From Fulvia fulva (taxonomy: Eukaryota > Ascomycota > Dothideomycetes > Mycosphaerellales > Mycosphaerellaceae): a stretch of 64,000 nt of DNA. The stretch lies in NCBI RefSeq assembly GCF_020509005.1, contig NC_063013.1:3720001-3784000 (forward strand), in the 5' to 3' direction. Every line of letters starts with the position of its first letter. Position 1 is the first letter of the stretch. A program made the position numbers and the translations under genes. Below are positions 22,430 to 31,716 of this stretch, piece by piece. Under the pieces are notes generated by a model, which saw only the letters and a list, made by a program, of their open reading frames with translations, ran no database searches and was not told the DNA's origin.

Positions 22430-25400
22430 TATATATACCTTTCTCGATAACGGTACTAACTCTAAACTCGTAAACACTTCCTACGCGCAAAAACACAACT
22501 TCTATTTATATAATATTGAACCTTTTACTCTCGGACTAGGGGACGGCTCGTAAGCCCCTACTATTATTTTAAAAGTAATAAACATCGAGCTTAACCTATA
22601 GGGCTATACCGAAATCGTGAAGTATCTAGTTACTAACACTTACTACGACATCGTATTAGGCTTAGGTTAGTACGTAAAACATAGCCCTTATAAAAACTAG
22701 AAGCGATATAGAATTATATTTAATAATACTAGCTACCGTAGCTACTCCCTTTACTAGGATATTATACTACCTATAGTCTTACCTCCTACTAAAACACTAG
22801 TAACCCCTCTACTAGACTATAATAGCCTTAAACGACTAGACCCCTCCGCTATACCGGTCTCTTAACCTATCGGAGGAGTTAGCGTAGAGCGTATTAGGTA
22901 CTATACGAGTAAAGGCGATATTAAGCAAATTAGCCTCTACGAACTCCGTAAGCTATCTCGTATAAAGGGGGCTAAAGTCTATATAATATAGATCAACCCG
23001 CGCGAGACTTACGCTAGTAAGAGCGTAGCTAATCCCGTAACTATATAAGCATTAGGCCTATATACTATAATAGTACGAAAAGTTATAGGTAGTAAAGCTA
23101 CCTTCGCCTACGCTATATACGTCGAAGATTCCTATTACCGTATACTACGATACCGCTAAGAGTACTAGGCGGAAGTATACGCTATAAGCCTAGTAGATTA
23201 CGATGTCTTTATAGAGAAGTTATATAGGAAGGAGAAGGAAGCCGATATAGCGAAATTACTAGCCTACTACTAGTATAGAAAGGACCTCTTCTTAAAAGTA
23301 GAATTAAGTAAGCTACCTCCGTATCGGCTAGGCTTAGATCACGAGATTAAGCTGAAGCAGGATGCTAGACCACCTTTTAAACGCCTATATCTAATATCTA
23401 ACAAAGAGTCTAAGGTAGTAAAAGCTTAGGTCGACGACTAGCTCGAGAAAATTAACATCTAGCGTAGTAATTCACTAGCCGCTTCGCTAGTTATTATTAT
23501 ACGTAAACCAGGCGGCGGTCTACGAGTATATATTAACTACCGAGCTTTAAATACTATTATAGTCAAGTCTAGGTACCCTATTCCGCTTATCTAAGACACC
23601 CTAAACCGGATTAGTAGGAAGAAGTACTTTACTAAGCTCGACGTTATCGCCGTATTTAATCGCCTACGTATTATAGAAGGCGATGAATAGAAAACTACCT
23701 TTATAATACGGTATAGGCAGTTCGAATACTTAGTTATGCCATTTAGATTATATAATGCCCCTAGTACGTTTAAGCTATATATTAACGATACCCTACGAGA
23801 GTACCTCGATAACTTTACCTCCGCGTACCTTAATAACGCTCTGATCTTTAGCGACACTCTCGAGGAGTATATCGAGTATATAGACAAGGCGATAGCTAAG
23901 CTTTAGGAGGCCGGCCTCTAGCTTAATATCGATAAGTACGAGTTCTACGTCTAGGAGACTAAGTACCTAGGCCTTATTATTAGTACTAATAGGATCAAGA
24001 TCGATAAGGAAAAGATCGCTACGATTTAGGAATAGGAGACCCCTTGTAACCTAACGGACATCTTGTTATTCCTAGGATTCTATAACTTCTATCGTAGGTT
24101 TATTCGTAACTACTTAGGTATCGCGTATCCTATAATATAACTTACTAAGAAGGACGTACCTTAGCTATAGGATAACACCTATTAGTAAGCCTTCGACCGT
24201 ATAAAGTAAGCCTTTATAGAAGATAATATCGTACTCGCGTATTTCGTAGCTAGTAGAGAAACTAAACTTAAAACGGACGTATCGGATTTCGTTACGGCTA
24301 CTATTATGTCGTAAAAGGGTAATAATAGCATTAAGCGCCCGGTTATATTTATATTAAAGAAGATGTTACTATAGGAATATAACTATAATATCTATAATAA
24401 GGAGTTACTCGCTATCGTTAAGGCGTTCGAGGAGTAGAAACCGGAGCTTATGTCTAGGGATATTGACGGCGATAAGACCGACTTCGAGTACCTTACCGAC
24501 GAGAGCGGCAAGCCTATCCTCGTATACTCTAATTATAAGAACTTAGAATAGTTTATAAGTACGAAGTTACTAAACCGCCGGTAGGTACGCTAGTCTAAAT
24601 TCTTGTTATAGTTCTACTTTAAGATCGTATACATTCCTAGTAAAAGTAATATTAAGCCCGACACGCTTACTCGTCGTCCGTAAGACATTCTAGCTAGTAA
24701 TAACGACCTACGGCGATAGTACTAAGAACAAACGCTACTACCTAAACATCGCTTCCTTAATATCTTACCTATAGAAATTCGCCCCGGGCGACAAGATAAT
24801 AACCTAATAATAGAAGTACGTATAGCCTATAGTAAACTAGAGATATAGTAAGCGTTACGGTAGCTAGATACCGGAGAACTATATTAGCTCCTAAGGCGAT
24901 ACCGTATAGACAATACTAATACCGTAGCTATAGGCGGATTGATATATATTAAGAATAGATACGGCGGCTATAACGTTTTTGTTCCGGATATACCTAATCT
25001 ACGCTTAAAGGTATTCTAGGCTTACTATAGTATACCTTCCGCTAGCTACCCTAGACGAGCGAAGACCTACGAGCTTAATACTAGAGACTTCGTCTAGTAT
25101 AGTCTATTATAATACGTCCGTAACAAGATTTTTAAGGACTATAAATACCGCTTACCGAAACCCTCGTAGACGTAATACTCTAGGCTACTAAAACTACTAC
25201 TAATTCCCTTTAAGCTCTAGGATAAGATCGTAATAGACTTTGTAGTTAGCTTACTAGAAAGTACGGGTAGCTACGACGGTGTAATATATACGAATGTTTT
25301 AACTATTACTAACCGTACGGGCAAGCGCTCTTATATAATCCTAGTAAAGGAGATGACCGTAGAATATATTACGTATATCTTCGTACGGGACTACTACCGT

Positions 25401-25790
25401 CTCTACGGCCTACCTCTATCGATTGTAACTAATAGGGGCAGCTAATAGCTTTCTGCTTTCTAGCGTAGGCTCTACGAGCTCGTCGGCGTAGATTATAAAC
25501 TATCTACCGCCTTCTATCCTAAAACGGACGGCTAATCTAAGAATACGAATAAGGAGATAGAGAAGTACCTCCGTGCCTTTACTAACTACGCTTAGAACGA
25601 TTAGGTAGATTAGCTACTACTTACTAAATTCGTAAAGAATAACTATATTACCGAAGCTATAGGTATTTTGCTATTCTTCGCCGAGCGTAGCCGTAATCCG
25701 CGTACTAGTAACTTTAATAGTAACTTGCCGAGGCGCCTTATACCTACTAAGTAACGTATTAGTACTAAGAAAGCGGAGCGCTTTATATAG
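22430..25790 (+). pseudogene. Element J pol: protease, RT, RNase H, integrase N-terminal part
   Basis: The protease reads FLDNGTNSKLVN near 22440 and YYDIVLGLG near 22640. RT starts near 23330 (LPPYRLGLDHEI), with [17 protein letters not shown] near 23505 and the active site YLNNALIFSDT near 23825. In that site both catalytic aspartates have become asparagine. RNase H covers about 24240-24660 ([14 protein letters not shown] near 24400). The integrase core starts near 25230 (KIVIDFVVSLL) and reads LYGLPLSIVTNRGSQ near 25405-25445. LINE N interrupts it after ERFI. The frame is otherwise nearly continuous, with stops at former CAG and TGG codons. Confidence 0.82.
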
Positions 25791-25874
25791 ATAGATAGAT
25801 GATTCATTTACCCGTTGTGGTGCCCTCCGGCCCATGCGGGTTTATGTCTATATATATTACTGCATAAGGTAGGA

Positions 25875-25890
25875 AACCTATTCCTAGGTA
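25875..25890 (-). other. 3' UTR hairpin of LINE N
   Basis: On the coding strand ACCTA, GGAA, TAGGT forms a 5-bp stem with a four-base loop between GGTTTTT and TTCC (stem 25876-25889). LINEs A and B have a hairpin of different sequence at the same place (7045-7059 and 40059-40073), and K a shorter one (20468-20479). Confidence 0.4.
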
Positions 25891-25984
25891 AAAACCTCCT
25901 CTCCTTCTCTAATAGCTTCCTTGCCATGAGTTCTCAGTTTTCCTTCCATTAGGGTGCACTAGTGTCATAGTGGTTAGCCTCTGA

Positions 25985-27898
25985 CTACCTTGTCTGCAAC
26001 CCTGGAGTTGTCCCCCTCTTCCTGCTCTCCTCCTCCTTCTTTCTCTCCTCAATCCATCTCTCTGTTTCCCTAGTAAGAGAGAACTGCTCCAAAAATCCTT
26101 GGTGGATGATCCACCTTGTAATTCTCTGGAGGTCTCCCTTATTGCTGATCATGGCTTGGAAGTTTCTGTTCCTTGCCCTTGCCCTCCATTCACCTCTCCC
26201 TGTACTCCATTCTTTGCAAACCAGAAGTCTATGTTCGACATTCTGGGACAGGTAGCCGCATGGGCAACTCTTGTCTTCGATACCTGGGACTTTTCTCTGA
26301 TGCAGGTATGCCCTGACTCCGATGTGTTCAGAGCGGATTTGTATTGCTATGCTTGCTTCTGACCTGGTCAGGTCTGAGTACAGTAGGTAGTTGTGGCTAC
26401 CAAACTGTTGGAGTGCCTTTGGGGTTCCTGGCCTCTGTGGGGTTCTTGTCCATTCAGTCTTCCAGAGGAGTCCTGCCATCCTTTCAGCTAGAGACTGTTG
26501 CTTCTTCCCTTGGCTGGCTGCTGATCCTCTCCCTTGAGCCCTTCTGTCCTGTTCCTGCTGGGCTAGGTGCAGCTGTTCTGTTAGTTCTTTGAACTTCTGC
26601 AGGTCCTGCTGCTTCTGTGGGGCTGGATTGGGTCTTGCTTGTCTGTGCCTTCTTGTGCACTGGCTCCTGATTTTGTTGACTGCCTTCTGGATTACTAGCT
26701 GGGCTGGGTATGCAGACGTCTTTCCTGCATACTGGTATCTCAACCCTTGAAGGTAGAGCTTGGCTGGTGGGGAGCCAGACTCCATTTCGACCACCCTTGT
26801 TGGAGTTGACTTGTATGCTCCAAGCACCTTTTTCAGACAGGAGGCTTGGGCTCTGCTGATGGGATCTGCAATTCTCTTTGGGATCTTGTCTTGGGCTGAC
26901 CAGATCTGGGCTCCATATAGCATGGCTGGCTTCACAATGGCCTTGTACATAACCTTTGCTTTCGCAAATGTGGCTCCCCATGTGGAGGCTGTAAGCCTGT
27001 CAATTGATTGCCTGTTGTTGTCTGCTCTTGCCTGTGCTTTCTTGACCTGTGGTCCCCAGCTGAGCTTTGGATCCATCCATATTCCTAGCACCCTTAATTC
27101 ACTTGAGGGTTCTGTTGTGTGTCCCTGAATAGTGATTGGGGCTTGCATATTGTGTCTGTTTCTGGCTCTACTGAAGTGGATGAGTTGATACTTCTCTGGG
27201 GCAAATCTGGCTCCATGTTTCCTGGCCCATTCCTCACATTCCTTGTGTTTCTTCTGCAAGATTCTGCAGTTCTCTTCTGTGCTGTCTGACCAGGCTAGGA
27301 TGTTTGTGTCATCTACAAACCCTGAGGCTGATGTGTTTCTGGAGTTTAGCTTTGCTGGCAGGTCTGCCATAAAGAGGAGAAACAGGATTGGAGACATTGT
27401 TGATCCCTGTGGGATTCCTGTCTCTGTAGGCATGCTGTCAGATTTGTATCTGCCCAGTCTTAGTCTTGTGGTTCTGCCTCTGAGGAAGGACTGGATAAAC
27501 TGGACTGTCCAGTTAGGGATAGCCTTCTGTTTCAGGATGTGGATCAGCCTCTGGTGTGAGACATTGTCAAAGGCTCCTGATATGTCTAGTGAGAGGAGTG
27601 TGGCTGCTTTGTTGTTCCCAAAGTGCCATAGGGTCTTGATCTGCTCTGTGATAAGTTCCACAGCTGTTAGTGTTGATCTTTGTTTCCTGCCTCCCATCTG
27701 TTCTTCAGGAAGGATTCCATGTTCTTCAGCTAGGTTTGTCAGCCTTTCTGCTATGATCTTTTCCAGGAGTTTGCCTAGTGTGTTGAGCAAGGCAATAGGT
27801 CTGTATGCCTTTAGCTTTGTGTAGTCCTCTTTCTGTGGTTTTCTCAAGACCACAGTCAGTGACTCCTTAAAGTGTTTAGGGCAGTGTCCTTGGGCCAT
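25985..27898 (-). CDS. Open segment of LINE N ORF2: reverse transcriptase core and C-terminal CCHC (637 aa)
   Basis: The longest open stretch in the window. It begins at an internal methionine (MAQGHCPKHF), so it is part of ORF2 rather than an independent gene. RT segments, numbered within this piece, are VVLRKPQKEDYTKLKAYRPI (17-36), QMGGRKQRST (67-76), LLSLDISGAFDNVS (101-114), GIPQGSTMSPILF (161-173) and the active site GFVDDTNILAW (193-203, at about 27290-27322), with both catalytic aspartates intact. Residues of about 430-490 are rich in glutamine and arginine, where other Tad-like LINEs carry RNase H. Near residue 570 lies CPCGYLSQNVEHRLLVC, a C-x-C-x8-H-x4-C knuckle typical of LINE ORF2 C-termini. 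The end is a charged tail. The coding is reliable. Whether any protein is made is not known. Confidence 0.85.
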   Translation of the reverse strand: MAQGHCPKHFKESLTVVLRKPQKEDYTKLKAYRPIALLNTLGKLLEKIIAERLTNLAEEHGILPEEQMGGRKQRSTLTAVELITEQIKTLWHFGNNKAATLLSLDISGAFDNVSHQRLIHILKQKAIPNWTVQFIQSFLRGRTTRLRLGRYKSDSMPTETGIPQGSTMSPILFLLFMADLPAKLNSRNTSASGFVDDTNILAWSDSTEENCRILQKKHKECEEWARKHGARFAPEKYQLIHFSRARNRHNMQAPITIQGHTTEPSSELRVLGIWMDPKLSWGPQVKKAQARADNNRQSIDRLTASTWGATFAKAKVMYKAIVKPAMLYGAQIWSAQDKIPKRIADPISRAQASCLKKVLGAYKSTPTRVVEMESGSPPAKLYLQGLRYQYAGKTSAYPAQLVIQKAVNKIRSQCTRRHRQARPNPAPQKQQDLQKFKELTEQLHLAQQEQDRRAQGRGSAASQGKKQQSLAERMAGLLWKTEWTRTPQRPGTPKALQQFGSHNYLLYSDLTRSEASIAIQIRSEHIGVRAYLHQRKVPGIEDKSCPCGYLSQNVEHRLLVCKEWSTGRGEWRARARNRNFQAMISNKGDLQRITRWIIHQGFLEQFSLTRETERWIEERKKEEESRKRGTTPGLQTR

Positions 27899-27934
27899 GC
27901 ACTGTGAAAAGATGTTTGATAGTGCAGGGGAGAT

Positions 27935-28198
27935 CTAATCCTTGCATGTCTTGATGAACAAGTTTGGAATCCCATCTGGTCCTGGGGCCTTGTTTCCTGA
28001 GAGTGTCTTAATGATGCTCTTGATCTCTCCCTCTCCCACTGTGCAGGATTGCTCTAGTGGTGTTGGATACACACTGCCCTCCAGATCCTGCAGGTCAGCT
28101 TCTACCTGTGTGCCAAAGAAATGTTTCCCCAATGCCTGTGCCTTTCCTGGGAGAGTGTGTTGGATTACTCCTTCCTGGTCTTCAATGTTTGGAAACTA
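27935..28198 (-). pseudogene. Linker between endonuclease and RT of LINE N ORF2, between two stops
   Basis: Short open stretch in the ORF2 frame bounded by TAG at 28196-28198 and TAG at 27935-27937. It carries the RT segment NKAPGPDGIPNLF, a block conserved in LINE and group II RTs, near residues 48-60 of the stretch that starts MGKHFFG. It shows that the frame is continuous apart from the stops. Confidence 0.8.
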
Positions 28199-28441
28199 GG
28201 GCAGTATGTTTCTGTCCTGTGTAGGTTGTCTTGCCCACTTTGCTAGTTTCCACATCTTCTTAGGATTCTGGGTAATGGATCCAACTGTTGACCTCCACTC
28301 CAGCATCTTGTCCCTCTTGATCTGGGCCTTCTTGTCTCTGGTTGCCTGGTTGTATCTGTCCCATGCTTCCTGGGAGTGACTCTGGGTAAGGGCTCTCCTG
28401 GCCTGCCTGGCTGCCTTGACCTTCTCTGAGCATTCCTTTGT

Positions 28442-29371
28442 CTAGAATGGCTTCTGGTACAGTGACTGTTTCTTTTCTCTGGTGTGGGCTGCCGCAGTTT
28501 CCTGCATTGTTCTAACCAGTTCTGCTACTGCTTGGTCTATGTCTAGGGCTGTTTCCAGTCTCCTGGTCTCTAGTCCAGCTAGCTTCTGTTCCAGGTCTTG
28601 TCTGATCTGTTCCCAGTTGGCTGCCTTCCAGGCCAGCTGAGGTTCTAGGTCTCCTTCCTGCTGTGTCTGTGTTTCAAACTCCACCTGAATTGGGAGGTGA
28701 TCTGATGAGGACTCCAAGTCCTGGTTAACCCAGCATCTGGTGACCTTCTGCTGCAGGTCATGTGATGCAAAGCACAGGTCAATGGTGCTTGAGCTTGCTC
28801 TCTGTGACCAGGTAGTTAGGCCCTTTGGGGTAACTAGGTGCATGTTGTTGCTTTGGGTAGTGGAGAGGAGTCTGTTAGCTAGGAAGTGATGGGCAGGTGC
28901 AAAGTCTGATCCCCATGTAGGATGGTGCAAGTTGAAGTCTCCCAGCACGATGTGTTGGGAGTCACTTTGCAGGATGTCTGGCAGCTGTTGTAGTGTGCCC
29001 AGCTGGGTGCTGCTTCTGGAGCTGGGGGCTGGGTTGTATACACTGTGGATGTGGATGCTGCCTTGGTTGGTGTTGAGTCTGACTGAGGTGATGTCTCCCC
29101 CTTCCTGTTGGATTTGTTCCCAGCTGTCTGTTGCCATCTCTTTGCTGATGTACATGCATGTTCTAGGGGTGCCTTGTTTGGCTAGGAGTGTGTGATACCT
29201 TGGGTCGTTAGCAGTAGATGGTCTGTTAGATTTGCTGTTGATCCAAGGTTCCTGGACTGCAATAACTAGGTGTTTCTTTGGGTCTAGTGCTTGGAGAAAG
29301 CTTCTCTGGACCTTGTGCTGGCTTTTGTTGACATTGTACTGGATAGTGGTAAGATTGGGTGTCTCAATCAT
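28442..29371 (-). CDS. Open segment of LINE N ORF2: AP-type endonuclease (309 aa)
   Basis: N-terminal part of ORF2 from its ATG to the first in-frame TAG. It has the motifs of apurinic/apyrimidinic endonucleases of LINEs: QYNVNKS (11-17, with the metal-site asparagine at 13), QEPW (40-43, with the catalytic glutamate), GDFNLHHPTWG (144-154) and SSDHLPI (222-228, with the aspartate-histidine pair near the C-terminus). All key residues are present. The enzyme nicks the target strand to prime reverse transcription. In this family the nicks appear to fall next to TATA. It ends in a basic stretch (THTREKKQSLYQKPF) that runs into the stop. Confidence 0.88.
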   Translation of the reverse strand: MIETPNLTTIQYNVNKSQHKVQRSFLQALDPKKHLVIAVQEPWINSKSNRPSTANDPRYHTLLAKQGTPRTCMYISKEMATDSWEQIQQEGGDITSVRLNTNQGSIHIHSVYNPAPSSRSSTQLGTLQQLPDILQSDSQHIVLGDFNLHHPTWGSDFAPAHHFLANRLLSTTQSNNMHLVTPKGLTTWSQRASSSTIDLCFASHDLQQKVTRCWVNQDLESSSDHLPIQVEFETQTQQEGDLEPQLAWKAANWEQIRQDLEQKLAGLETRRLETALDIDQAVAELVRTMQETAAAHTREKKQSLYQKPF

Positions 29372-29583
29372 GACTCATCCATGCTGGTCTCCTGCTGGTC
29401 TTCTCGTGCTTCCTGCTGCTGGCTGCTATTTGGGATTGTGGTAAGGTTGAGCCTGCTTTGTGACGGGTCTCTTCCTGCAACCACAATTGACTTTGGTCTA
29501 CCTATGGCAGGGTGGCCTTGGGCCTGTGTGGTCTCTTCTGTTCTGCCTCTTTTTAGAGGGTTGTAGACAGTCCTTGGGGGTTC

Positions 29584-29949
29584 TTAGGTGATTGTCCCTG
29601 TCTGGAATCTGATAGGGGTGTTGATCCTGGCTTCTCTTGCCCTCCTCTTTGCCTCAATCCTAGCTGTGCAGTCTTGGGACCAGGAAGGGTGTTTCTTTCC
29701 ACAGCATGCACATCTGGCTTCACTCTTTGGGGCTGTGCAATTCTGTACTTTGTGGCTACCAGCACAGTGGGAACAAGTGTCCTTTTGGCATGGGCATCTA
29801 GTAGCGATATGACCATACTGTTGGCACTTGAAGCATTGCAGTAGTCTGTGGGTGCTTCTATGGATTTCTGTGTCCATTCTTTCACATTCCCAGAAGATGC
29901 CCTTGTCAAGCACGGTGTTTGCCTGTTCTGCAATGCCTATCCAGAGCAC
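29584..29949 (-). CDS. Open segment of LINE N ORF1: three zinc knuckles
   Basis: Part of ORF1 between its two stops, beginning at an internal ATG. It carries three cysteine-histidine knuckles in a row: CFKCQQYGHIATRC (C-x2-C-x4-H-x4-C), CSHCAGSHKVQNC (C-x2-C-x3-H-x4-C) and CACCGKKHPSWSQDC (C-x2-C-x3-H-x6-C). This arrangement is characteristic of ORF1 proteins of I- and Tad-type LINEs and resembles retroviral nucleocapsid. All ligand residues are present. An arginine-rich stretch (IEAKRRAREARI) follows. Confidence 0.82.
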   Translation of the reverse strand: MLWIGIAEQANTVLDKGIFWECERMDTEIHRSTHRLLQCFKCQQYGHIATRCPCQKDTCSHCAGSHKVQNCTAPKSEARCACCGKKHPSWSQDCTARIEAKRRAREARINTPIRFQTGTIT

Positions 29950-29991
29950 TAGAGAAGACTCTCTCTTTGTGTCCTTTGTCTTTCTGTTGAC

Positions 29992-30627
29992 CTATGCTGC
30001 TTTTGTGATCTGTAGCCCTGGGCATACAGCCTGGTTCTGGTCCTGCAGCCTCTTAAGGTCTCCTTTAATGTCAAACTTTGTGGTCATCCCATAGGCAATA
30101 ACCATATTTTGTTGGTGTGAGACCTTAGCCGTCTTGCCTAGTTTGACTGTCCACTCCTTCTGTGTCTCTAGCCTCTTCCTGTCTTGCTCCTGTGCTGTGA
30201 ACAGCTTAAGGACACCTCCCTTCTCTTTCCTGGCTCCAATGATGCCTTGTATCCCAATCTTCTGTATGATCTCCTTGCCTGACAGGCCCTCAATCTCTTT
30301 CTGCTCTTGCTGGTCGGAAATGTAGACCTTGATAGCTGTTTTCTGGGGGGGAGGGTTTTGGGATGCAACTGCTGCCCAGGTTGGTTGGCTTAGTTTCTGG
30401 CCTTCCTGTGTCCTCTTCTTTGCTGCTGCTGCTACTGTCCTGTTAATGATCTGTCCTGTTTGGCTCCTTAGTGCCTTTAGCCCTCCAAGGAGCTCCAAAA
30501 TCATCCCCTTAAGTGCTCTTTCTGGGTGCTCGCCATCCCCTGCCATTGCCATTGTTTCTGCCTTCCTGCAGACCTCCTTCCACTCGTTACTCTCCTGCTC
30601 CTGGTCGTTTCCTGCGATCGCTATCAT
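29992..30627 (-). CDS. Open segment of LINE N ORF1: N-terminal part (211 aa)
   Basis: From the ORF1 start to the first in-frame TAG. The N-terminal acidic segment with EWKEVCRKAE and ERALKGMILELLGGLKALR aligns with LINE A and B ORF1 and may form a helix bundle. A low-complexity alanine/lysine stretch leads to PTWAAVASQNPP. A segment IKVYISDQQEQKEIEGLS then opens an RNA-recognition-like region that continues to KVSHQQNMVIAYGM and a following FDIKGDLKRLQ. I chose the ATG at 30627 because it is the first in the element, 34 bases from its 5' end. Confidence 0.82.
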   Translation of the reverse strand: MIAIAGNDQEQESNEWKEVCRKAETMAMAGDGEHPERALKGMILELLGGLKALRSQTGQIINRTVAAAAKKRTQEGQKLSQPTWAAVASQNPPPQKTAIKVYISDQQEQKEIEGLSGKEIIQKIGIQGIIGARKEKGGVLKLFTAQEQDRKRLETQKEWTVKLGKTAKVSHQQNMVIAYGMTTKFDIKGDLKRLQDQNQAVCPGLQITKAA

Positions 30628-30676
30628 CGTGTCTCTCTGAACCTTGGAACGTAATATAAATGAGCGCTTTATATAG

Positions 30677-31716
30677 TAGATAAAGGACTTCTACGAGTAC
30701 CTATACGAGTACCTCTATTATAATCAAGCCCTATAAGCTAATAATATAAATATATACCGTACCGTACCGCCTAGATACTAGGAAGGCGACCGCGTCTATA
30801 TTAATACTAAGAACTAGAAGTTATCGCGACTATCTAAGAAGCTCGACGTAAAGTAGTACGGACCGGTTACTCATACCGCTATACTAGGACAGAACGTATA
30901 TAGAGTCAACCTCGACGAGACCCGTATACGAGTATATAACTCGTTCTACGCAAACCTTCTACGACCGGCGGATTCCGAGGATAATATACGTCCCCCGCTA
31001 ATTAAGGTTATAGATAATATAGGTAATACGTTCAAAATGTAGGAGATTAAGCGTATTCTAGATTCAAAGCCGAAGGGTAGAGGCATTACTATACTAGTAA
31101 AGTAGTAGGGATATTTAGATAGTAAGTCTACTTAGGAGCCCGCGAGCGTATTATATAAAGATATACCGAAGGTAGTTATAGACTTCTAGGATAATAACCT
31201 AGCGAAGTCTATACCGGTTAACTTTTATCCGCTACCTAGTTAGATCCCGAATAAAACGTTACGCGATATAAGACCTAAAGTAGATATATGTAGTATAGAT
31301 CTAGTACCTTAGGTAACTATAGTCGTACGACCTCCCTTTAACGGTACCGGTACTATAGCTCTTCCTATTAGTAACTATACGCCTTCTAATATTACTATAG
31401 GTAAGGTTAAAGGGGTTTTAGTGCCTACTTCTAGTAAGTTATTAAGCGAGAGTACTAGCTCGAGTATACCTTTATACGCTCGTATAGGCTAAGTTAACTA
31501 CCCGCCGGTATAGTAAAAGGGCGTAAGGGATATAAAGGCTTACGGTAAGCTAATAGATATAACGAGGGATATAACGATAGAGGATGTAATTAAAACGGCC
31601 TAGATAGAGCTACTCGATAAGACGGACGGTATAGAGGATAATAAAGCCTTCGTATATATACTAAGGAAGATTTAAGGATATACGCTTCGAGACGAAGGTG
31701 TTTTAAGGGGGGGTAG
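30677..31716 (+). pseudogene. Element J integrase C-terminus and chromodomain, then polypurine tract
   Basis: Resumes after LINE N. The integrase C-terminal segment reads DRVYINTKNQKLSRLSKK near 30790 and KQYGPVTHTAIL near 30850 (GPY/F module), followed by YNSFYANLLRP. From about 31040 to 31190 a chromodomain is visible: EIKRILDSKPKGRG, then ILVKQQGY, then TQEPASVLYKDIPKVVIDF, in which Q replaces an expected tryptophan position. A long tail of unknown function follows to about 31695. A polypurine run AAGGGGGGG at 31705-31713 sits just before the 3' LTR. Chromodomains direct such elements to methylated histone H3 chromatin in studied cases. That role here is inferred. Confidence 0.75.

Larger units (their letters stand above)
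25985..29371 (-). pseudogene. LINE N ORF2: endonuclease and reverse transcriptase with three in-frame stops
   Basis: The whole coding region spans 1128 codons plus stop in a single frame, from ATG at 29371 to TAG at 25985-25987. TAG codons interrupt it at 28442-28444, 28196-28198 and 27935-27937. By comparison with LINE relatives the first was probably TGG and the other two CAG, that is, RIP-type changes. The protein would nick target DNA and copy the LINE RNA at the nick. Domain order is AP endonuclease, RT, a glutamine-rich segment and a C-terminal CCHC motif. There is no RNase H domain, although many fungal Tad1-clade LINEs have one. The start overlaps the ORF1 stop as ATGA (29371-29368), which suggests coupled translation. 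As it stands the element cannot make full-length ORF2 protein without readthrough. Confidence 0.92.
29368..30627 (-). pseudogene. LINE N ORF1: gag-like zinc-knuckle protein with two in-frame stops
   Basis: A single frame of 419 codons plus stop, from ATG at 30627 to TGA at 29368-29370. It is interrupted by TAG at 29992-29994 (probably once TGG) and TAA at 29584-29586 (probably once CAA). Both fit RIP. The terminal TGA overlaps the ORF2 ATG by four bases (ATGA). The last roughly 70 codons, after the second stop, are basic and proline-containing. The protein would bind the LINE RNA together with ORF2. Length and layout match ORF1 of LINEs A and B (430 codons). Confidence 0.88.
25791..30661 (-). 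mobile_element. LINE N: young, nearly intact LINE inserted in element J integrase
   Basis: A 4.87-kb complete LINE in minus orientation with a 34-bp leader, ORF1, ORF2, a 3' UTR and a (GATA)n tail at about 25787-25800. The 15-bp target duplication GAGCGCTTTATATAG lies at 25776-25790 and 30662-30676. Its base composition differs sharply from everything around it: TpG and CpA are common, and codons such as CAG, TGG and TGT are kept. It must have arrived after the surrounding elements were mutated. Five in-frame stops (two in ORF1, three in ORF2) are all CpA to TpA or TpG to TpA changes, so it has met a light round of RIP or descends from a copy that did. It is a fourth LINE subfamily, roughly as far from A/B as from K. 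Confidence 0.95.

Noticed and set aside
26099..30640. Many plus-strand open frames across LINE N, some rich in leucine and cysteine
   Set aside because: All lie opposite ORF1/ORF2, which have family motifs and a single continuous frame. The hydrophobic look is the antisense of charged, glutamine-rich coding sequence.
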